A stretch of 38,379 bases of DNA. It comes from Bradyrhizobium genomosp. I (2014). Its GTDB lineage: Bacteria > Pseudomonadota > Alphaproteobacteria > Rhizobiales > Xanthobacteraceae. The stretch covers positions 1 to 38,379 of the forward strand of contig NZ_AJQE01000249.1 of the NCBI RefSeq assembly GCF_000261685.1, read 5' to 3'. Of this stretch, positions 33,697 through 38,379 are shown one piece after another. Position numbers and translations under genes: made by a program. The stretch's first letter is position 1; each line of letters starts with the position of its first letter. The notes under the pieces were generated by a model. The model was not told the DNA's origin and did not search any database. It saw only the letters and a program-made list of their open reading frames with translations.

Positions 33697-35160
33697 CTAG
33701 ATCAACCGCACGCCTGATATCGCCGACTTCAGCCAGCGCAGCGCCTGGGGCGGCTGGGCTGCGAGCGGGGCAACGGCGGCCTTCTCGGTCCGGCACTTTT
33801 CCAGCTCGGCGACGAAATCGGCGGACCATTGCTGGATGGTGTGGCCGCGCAACTTCTTCATCATCGCGTCCCAGCGCATCTTGCGCTCGGTGAGCGGCAT
33901 GGAGGCCGCGACCGCGATCGCGCGCGCCATGCCGTCGATGTCGTGCGGATTGACCAGCAATGCCGTATCGAGCTCGTTGGCCGCGCCCGCGAATTTCGAC
34001 AGCACCAGCACGCCGGGATCGGCCGGGTTTTGCGCGGCGACATATTCCTTGGCGACGAGGTTCATGCCGTCATGCAGCGGGGTCACGACGCCGATCTGCG
34101 CGGTGCGATAGAGGCCTGCGAGCACGGCCTGGCTGAAGCCCTTGTTCAGATAGCGGATCGGCGTCCAGTCGACCTCGCCATGACGGCCGTTGACGTCGGT
34201 CACGAGGCGCGCGACGTCGTTCTGGAGATTGCCATAGGCCTCGATGCCGCCGCGCGACGGGTTGGCGATCTGGAGCAGAGAGATGCTGCGCGCAAACTGC
34301 GGCTGCTCGGTCCAGAGCCGGTCGAACGCGCTGATGCGGTTGACGAGGCCCTTTGAATAGTCGAGCCGATCGACGCCGATCGCCAGACGCTCGCCGTTGA
34401 GGCTGCGCCGCAGGCGCGACACATCGGGGTGCGAGGCCGATTTCGCCGCGTACTGCGCAAACTTCTCCGCATCGATGCCGATCGGGAAGACTTCACAGCG
34501 CGTGCGCCCGTGTTGCGAGGTCGCAACGCCGCCTTCGATGGCGAGGCCGAGCTCCCCGCCGACATAGCCGAGAAAGTTCTGGCGATCTTCCTCGGTCTGG
34601 AAGCCGAGCAGATCGTAGGCCAGCATCGCCGTGATCAGCTCGCGATGGTTGGGCACGCCCTGCACCACCGCGGCGACCGGCCACGGCGTATGCAGGAAGA
34701 AGCCGATCGGATCGTCGACGCCGAGGTCGCGCAGCTCGGCGCCAAGCGCGAGGAAATGATAGTCCTGCACCCAGAACGCCGTCCTGGCCTTTCGGAAGCG
34801 CAGCAGGGCCCGCGCCATGAAGGCGTTGACCTCGCGATAGCTGACATAGTCCTCCCGCGAGACGCGAATTAGATCGCTGCGCGAATGCAACGCCGGCCAC
34901 AGCGCCGAATTGGCGAAGCCTTCGTAATAACCGCCATAATGTGCCGCCGGCAGGTCCAGCGTCGCAATCGCGCCGGTCCCGAGCGCCTCGATCTCGGCGA
35001 AGGGTTCCTTCTGATGGCCGTCACGCACACGGCCGGAGGAACCGACCCAGATCGCACCAGAATGTTCCACCACCGGAAGCAATGCCGCCGCAAGGCCGCC
35101 CGTCATGGGCTCGTTGGGTTTGCCGCGCGCGACGCGATTTGAAACGACAACCAAGTTCAC
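33697..35160 (-). CDS. otsA: Alpha,alpha-trehalose-phosphate synthase (UDP-forming)
   Basis: This GT20 enzyme makes trehalose 6-phosphate from UDP-glucose and glucose 6-phosphate. VVVSNRVARG and GGLAAALLPVV open the N-terminal Rossmann fold. WVQDYHFLALG, GFFLHTPWP, IGVDRLDYSKGLVNRI and TPLHDGMNLVAKEYVA are the family's substrate-binding motifs. I prefer GTG 35160 as start: AGGAGGGG lies seven bases upstream and the protein then begins NLVVVSNRV as in relatives, 487 residues. ATG 35181 would add seven residues. Trehalose serves osmotic and desiccation tolerance. otsB follows upstream on the same strand, 240 bases away, an arrangement common in Bradyrhizobium. Confidence 0.95.
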   Translation of the reverse strand: MNLVVVSNRVARGKPNEPMTGGLAAALLPVVEHSGAIWVGSSGRVRDGHQKEPFAEIEALGTGAIATLDLPAAHYGGYYEGFANSALWPALHSRSDLIRVSREDYVSYREVNAFMARALLRFRKARTAFWVQDYHFLALGAELRDLGVDDPIGFFLHTPWPVAAVVQGVPNHRELITAMLAYDLLGFQTEEDRQNFLGYVGGELGLAIEGGVATSQHGRTRCEVFPIGIDAEKFAQYAAKSASHPDVSRLRRSLNGERLAIGVDRLDYSKGLVNRISAFDRLWTEQPQFARSISLLQIANPSRGGIEAYGNLQNDVARLVTDVNGRHGEVDWTPIRYLNKGFSQAVLAGLYRTAQIGVVTPLHDGMNLVAKEYVAAQNPADPGVLVLSKFAGAANELDTALLVNPHDIDGMARAIAVAASMPLTERKMRWDAMMKKLRGHTIQQWSADFVAELEKCRTEKAAVAPLAAQPPQALRWLKSAISGVRLI

Positions 35161-35401
35161 AGGTCGTCCCCTCCTGTTCATTCCACCCCGTTTAACTGCC
35201 GTTCATCAATATGGTTCCTGATCATCGTTTCAACCAATTGAAACCAAAATCGGGCGTGCGCGTTGGAACTGGTTTCCCTTGCGGAACCCCGGAATTTCGC
35301 TGCAAAGACAGCTTTTCCGATCGTTCTGCGCAGCATGCATTGCGGCGCGCAGTCGGCTCCGCTGACGGTATTCGTGTCTGCGAGGCGGGGCTGCCTTGGT
35401 T

Positions 35402-36220
35402 TCACCTCGGATCGAGCAGTCGCGCGAGGAATGCGCGCACATCGCTCGGCGCATCGAAGTGACCATTCACGCCGATCGCGCGGCGGCCGACCGAGAAGGC
35501 GAGCCCGTTCATGTCGGGCATGATCGCAAACACCGTCTCATCGGTGACGTCGTCGCCGATGAATAGCGGGCGTCGTCCCTTGAACGGCTCGTGCTTCATC
35601 AGTTCGTGCACGCCGCTCGCCTTGGTGAAGCCGGAATGCTTGATCTCGCAGACGAACTTTCCGGGCAGCACCTCGATCGGCGCGTTGGGCAGGTCGGCGC
35701 GGATCAGCGAGACGGATTCGTAGATCGCCTTCTCCGCATGCGGCGCAAGGCGGTAATGCAGCGCGAGCGAATAGCCCTTGTCCTCGAGCAGAATGCCAGG
35801 GCTGAGCTTGGCGATGGCGGCCAGGCGCCGCTTCAGCTCCTTGTCGAGCGGCGGCGCGTGCACGTCATCAGCTTCATTGTCCACCGACAGCCGCATCTCC
35901 GCGCCGTGGCCGGCGACCGCGCGAAACACATCGGGCGCGAAAATCAGGTCGATGTCGTTGAGCGAGCGGCCACTGACCAGCGCCAGTGCCCCGGAGGTGC
36001 GCTCGGTCAGCCGGCCCAGCGTTTCCGACAGGCCCGGCGGCACCCACACCTCGCGTGGCGTCGGCATCAGGTCGAGCAGCGTGCCGTCGATGTCGAGCAG
36101 AATGGCGATTTCATCGAGATGCGGCACCAGCGCATGCGGCACCGGCACCGCTTCGGGCGCATCGTCATCCGGCATCGTACGCGTCTGGTCCATCGCCATG
36201 TCCCCAAGTTCCGATTTCAT
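35402..36220 (-). CDS. otsB: Trehalose-6-phosphate phosphatase
   Basis: This 272-residue HAD-type phosphatase removes the phosphate from trehalose 6-phosphate. The nucleophile motif is LLDIDGTLLD, followed by VSGRSLNDID, the cap-domain EDKGYSLALHYR, GKFVCEIKHSGFTKASG and the metal site FIGDDVTDETVF. I set the start at ATG 36220 because GGAG lies seven bases upstream and the stop of the MFS gene lies only four bases before it; a longer frame to 36289 would overlap that gene. The transporter, otsB and otsA run in the same direction. Confidence 0.93.
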   Translation of the reverse strand: MKSELGDMAMDQTRTMPDDDAPEAVPVPHALVPHLDEIAILLDIDGTLLDLMPTPREVWVPPGLSETLGRLTERTSGALALVSGRSLNDIDLIFAPDVFRAVAGHGAEMRLSVDNEADDVHAPPLDKELKRRLAAIAKLSPGILLEDKGYSLALHYRLAPHAEKAIYESVSLIRADLPNAPIEVLPGKFVCEIKHSGFTKASGVHELMKHEPFKGRRPLFIGDDVTDETVFAIMPDMNGLAFSVGRRAIGVNGHFDAPSDVRAFLARLLDPR

Positions 36221-36224
36221 CAGT

Positions 36225-37712
36225 CTACTCCATAAAGGCGAGCGGCCGCGCGATTTGTTCGAGCGGTTTGCGCTCCGCGGAGACGGCATAGCGCCACGCC
36301 ACGATCGCAGCCGCGATCATCAGAAATGCCCCCAGCAGATAGCCGGCGAACACGCTGTTGCGCGATCCCGTGTCGATCAGCGCGCCGAACAGCGCCGGCC
36401 CGACCACGCCGCCGATGCCGGTGCCGACCGCATAGAATACCGCGATCGCCAACGCGCGGACCTCCAGGGGAAACGTCTCGCTGACGGTGAGATAGGCCGC
36501 GCTCGCAGCCGGCGAGGCAAAGAAGAAGATCACCATCCAGGCGATGGTCTGCCCCTGCGCGCTCAGCACGCCGATCGAGAACAGATAGCCCGATATCGCC
36601 AGTAGCACGCCCGATGCGCCATAGGTGAACATGATCATGGTGCGGCGGCCGAGCGTATCGAACAGACGGCCGAGCAGCAAGGGCCCAAGGAAATTGCCGG
36701 CAGCGAAGGGCAGCAGGTACCAGCCGACGTGATCGGCACTGATGCCATAGAAATCGGTCAGCACCAGCGCGAAGGTGAAGAAGATGGCGTTGTAGAAGAA
36801 CGCCTGCGCGCTCATCAGCACGAGGCCGACCAGCGCGCGCTGACGATAGGCCGAAAACAACGTGTGCACGACCTCGGCGATCGGCGTGTGATCGCGCATC
36901 TTCAACCGGATCTTGGTGAAGCGTCCGTCGCTCGTGTCCCGGTCATGCCCGATCACCGAGCGCTCGATCCCGTCGACGATGGCATGGGCTTCGTCGGGAC
37001 GGCCATGGATCATCAGCCAGCGCGGACTTTCCGGAATCCACATTCGCATCAAGAGCACGACGAGACCGATGGCCGCGCCGATGAGATAGGCCAGGCGCCA
37101 GCCGAGATCGGGTCCGATCAATGCTGGATCGAGCAGCACAATGGCCGCCACGGCGCCCATCGCGGCCCCGATCCAGAAACTGCCGTTGATGACGAGATCG
37201 GTCCAGCCGCGATAGCGCGCCGGCACCAATTCCTGGATGGTCGAATTGATCGCGGTGTACTCGCCACCGATGCCGGCGCCGGTGAGGAAACGAAACAGCG
37301 CATAGCTCGCGACATCCCACGACAGAGCGGTCGCCGCCGTTGCCGAGAGATAGAGCGCAAGCGTGATGAAGAACAGTTTCTTGCGGCCGATGCGATCGGT
37401 CAGCCAGCCGAAGCCGAGTGCACCGATCACGGCGCCCGCGAGATAGGCGGAGTTGGCGATCCCGAGATCGAGATTGGAGAAGTGCAGCGACGGGCTCTGC
37501 TTCAGTGCACCGGAGAGCGCACCGGCCAAGGTTACCTCGAGTCCGTCGAGAATCCAGGTGATGCCCAGCGCGAGCACGACACGGGTGTGGAAACCGCTCC
37601 ACGGCAGGGCGTCCAGCCGCGAGGGAATGCTTGTCTCGACGATACGGTCGGTCGCGGTCGCCGCCGGGACTACGGGTGCATAGTTCAGCGCTGGGCTTTG
37701 CTGCAATTCCAT
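36225..37712 (-). CDS. MFS transporter, sugar/metabolite-proton symporter type
   Basis: A membrane carrier of about 495 residues with 12 predicted helices in two halves. The family signatures GWLTDRIGRKKLFF (loop 2-3) and GRLFDTLGRRTMIMF (the mirror loop in the second half), together with FRFLTGAGIGGEYTAINSTIQELVPARYRG, place it in the metabolite:H+ symporter/sugar porter group. ATG 37712 (MELQQSP) is preferred; an ATG at 37781 would add 23 residues unlike a membrane protein start. It lies directly before otsB and is probably co-transcribed with it. Substrate unknown; export or import of an osmolyte or organic acid is a guess. Confidence 0.85.
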   Translation of the reverse strand: MELQQSPALNYAPVVPAATATDRIVETSIPSRLDALPWSGFHTRVVLALGITWILDGLEVTLAGALSGALKQSPSLHFSNLDLGIANSAYLAGAVIGALGFGWLTDRIGRKKLFFITLALYLSATAATALSWDVASYALFRFLTGAGIGGEYTAINSTIQELVPARYRGWTDLVINGSFWIGAAMGAVAAIVLLDPALIGPDLGWRLAYLIGAAIGLVVLLMRMWIPESPRWLMIHGRPDEAHAIVDGIERSVIGHDRDTSDGRFTKIRLKMRDHTPIAEVVHTLFSAYRQRALVGLVLMSAQAFFYNAIFFTFALVLTDFYGISADHVGWYLLPFAAGNFLGPLLLGRLFDTLGRRTMIMFTYGASGVLLAISGYLFSIGVLSAQGQTIAWMVIFFFASPAASAAYLTVSETFPLEVRALAIAVFYAVGTGIGGVVGPALFGALIDTGSRNSVFAGYLLGAFLMIAAAIVAWRYAVSAERKPLEQIARPLAFME

Positions 37713-37894
37713 CGGGCTGTTGCGTCTGATCAATGGAAGCGACCCCGGTTCACATGACGTGGACGGGGTCGATCCGATCATTGGGGGTGCGGCATTCTGC
37801 CTGCCACCTGCGACAACGTTTGCGATGGGACCCGGTTCCCAGGGAACAGCCGCCCAAAACGCCCGTTTTCGATTGAGCTCCAGGGAGTTGACGC

Positions 37895-38284
37895 ATGGCT
37901 CGGGTCAGGAAGACGACACATTCGCGGAAGACAGGTGCGCGGAAGACAGGTACGCGCAACACCGCGCGTCGCAGGGCGAGCACGACGCGCAAGAGGCCAA
38001 GTCGCCGTACAGCACCGAAGCGCTGGTCGCAACGGGTGACGCGGGAGAGCGACGCGCTCGATCTCGAGCGCGGAGTGTTCAAGCTCAAGGACCCCAGGAA
38101 GATCGCGGCCTCCCTGAAACGCTCGGCCGAGCACAGCTCGCGTCGCAAGACCGGCGCCTATCGCTCCGCGCTGTCGATGCTGACGTTCTACATCAATCGC
38201 GCCGGCAAGACGCTGCCGAAAACGCAGCGCGCACGACTGGAGCGCGCGAAGGTGGAGCTGAGGCGAGCGTTCGGGGAGGAATGA
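37895..38284 (+). CDS. DUF3175 domain protein
   Basis: A 129-residue, strongly basic protein. The N-terminal 40 residues are Lys/Arg/Thr-rich low complexity, reminiscent of histone H1-like or DNA-binding tails. The remainder, KRWSQRVTRESDALDLERGVFKLKDPRKIAASLKRSAEHSSRRK followed by SALSMLTFYINRAGK, matches DUF3175 (PF11373). Function of the family is unknown. It is divergent from the MFS gene. Confidence 0.85.
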   Translation: MARVRKTTHSRKTGARKTGTRNTARRRASTTRKRPSRRTAPKRWSQRVTRESDALDLERGVFKLKDPRKIAASLKRSAEHSSRRKTGAYRSALSMLTFYINRAGKTLPKTQRARLERAKVELRRAFGEE

Positions 38285-38379
38285 GACTCGCGCTCATTGC
38301 TCCGCCGTCGTCCCGGACGAGCGCGCCTGATGGCGGGCTTGTCCGAGGCGGCGCGACGGCGTCGCAGCTATGCCGCGCG

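Noticed and set aside
35182..35401. Small gene between otsA and otsB
   Set aside because: The only open frames there are unsupported by start signals or homology and run into the otsB or otsA ends.
1..38379. CRISPR array
   Set aside because: I see no regularly spaced identical repeats with unique spacers. The five att-like copies are kilobases apart and the GTCAAC boxes are too close.

Overview
The window looks like a chromosomal accessory region of a Bradyrhizobium-like alphaproteobacterium. It is GC-rich. It carries tandem RepB/ParB-like genes, a rhizobial-type DUF2924/serine-recombinase cassette, trehalose genes otsA and otsB, a DUF3175 protein and rhizobial-style intergenic palindromes. 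Core-like sequence (tRNA-Ser, otsA/otsB, an MFS transporter, DUF3175) lies right of about 32.9 kb. Everything to the left is a mosaic dominated by anti-phage defence and mobility genes.

Layout. 1-1339: end of a mobile module with two ParB/RepB-like genes. 1389-5530: a minus-strand sensor operon with a five-GAF histidine kinase, an intact receiver, and a second receiver cut off after about 35 recognisable codons. 6181-7095: an LCM-type methyltransferase. 7465-10293: a nuclease-NACHT STAND protein. 10714-11764: a decayed IS630 element with both ends and its TA duplication. 12132-12926: a four-helix membrane protein facing a type I Mokosh pair, mkoA (pseudokinase plus SF1 helicase) and mkoB (PLD nuclease), at 12887-18135. 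18584-20866: an EVE-HNH modification-dependent nuclease. 21132-23038: a replication-type winged-helix protein and an unknown AT-hook protein. 23143-25602: a four-gene serine-recombinase cassette with overlapping start and stop codons. 25734-31795: a complete type I restriction-modification operon, hsdR-hsdM-hsdS, with an FRG-domain gene coupled behind hsdS. 31912-32491: a frameshifted AbiEii toxin relic. 32939-33028: tRNA-Ser(GGA). 33223-38284: ordinary genes.

Main new observation. Five degenerate sites of about 43 bp, all in the same orientation, lie between these modules at 1374, 7207, 11802, 18394 and 25639. They share TTCG, then ten bases, then RTTATG, and four of them continue into GGCC and GRCYGAC or a close variant. 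One lies 49 bp after the last ParB gene, exactly where the second receiver gene is cut off. Another lies 51 bp after the recombinase cassette. The others separate the STAND gene, the Mokosh unit and the EVE-HNH unit from one another. I infer that they are attachment sites left by repeated insertion of related serine-recombinase elements, each bringing one defence system, so that the island is an array of site-bounded defence cassettes. The repeats, their spacing and the truncation are visible in the sequence; the recombination mechanism is inference.

How the genes may work together. Type I RM and the EVE-HNH enzyme would discriminate DNA by its modification. The STAND protein and Mokosh would act on intracellular signs of infection. 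The FRG protein and the membrane protein are candidate effectors or accessories. The recombinase cassette supplies mobility.
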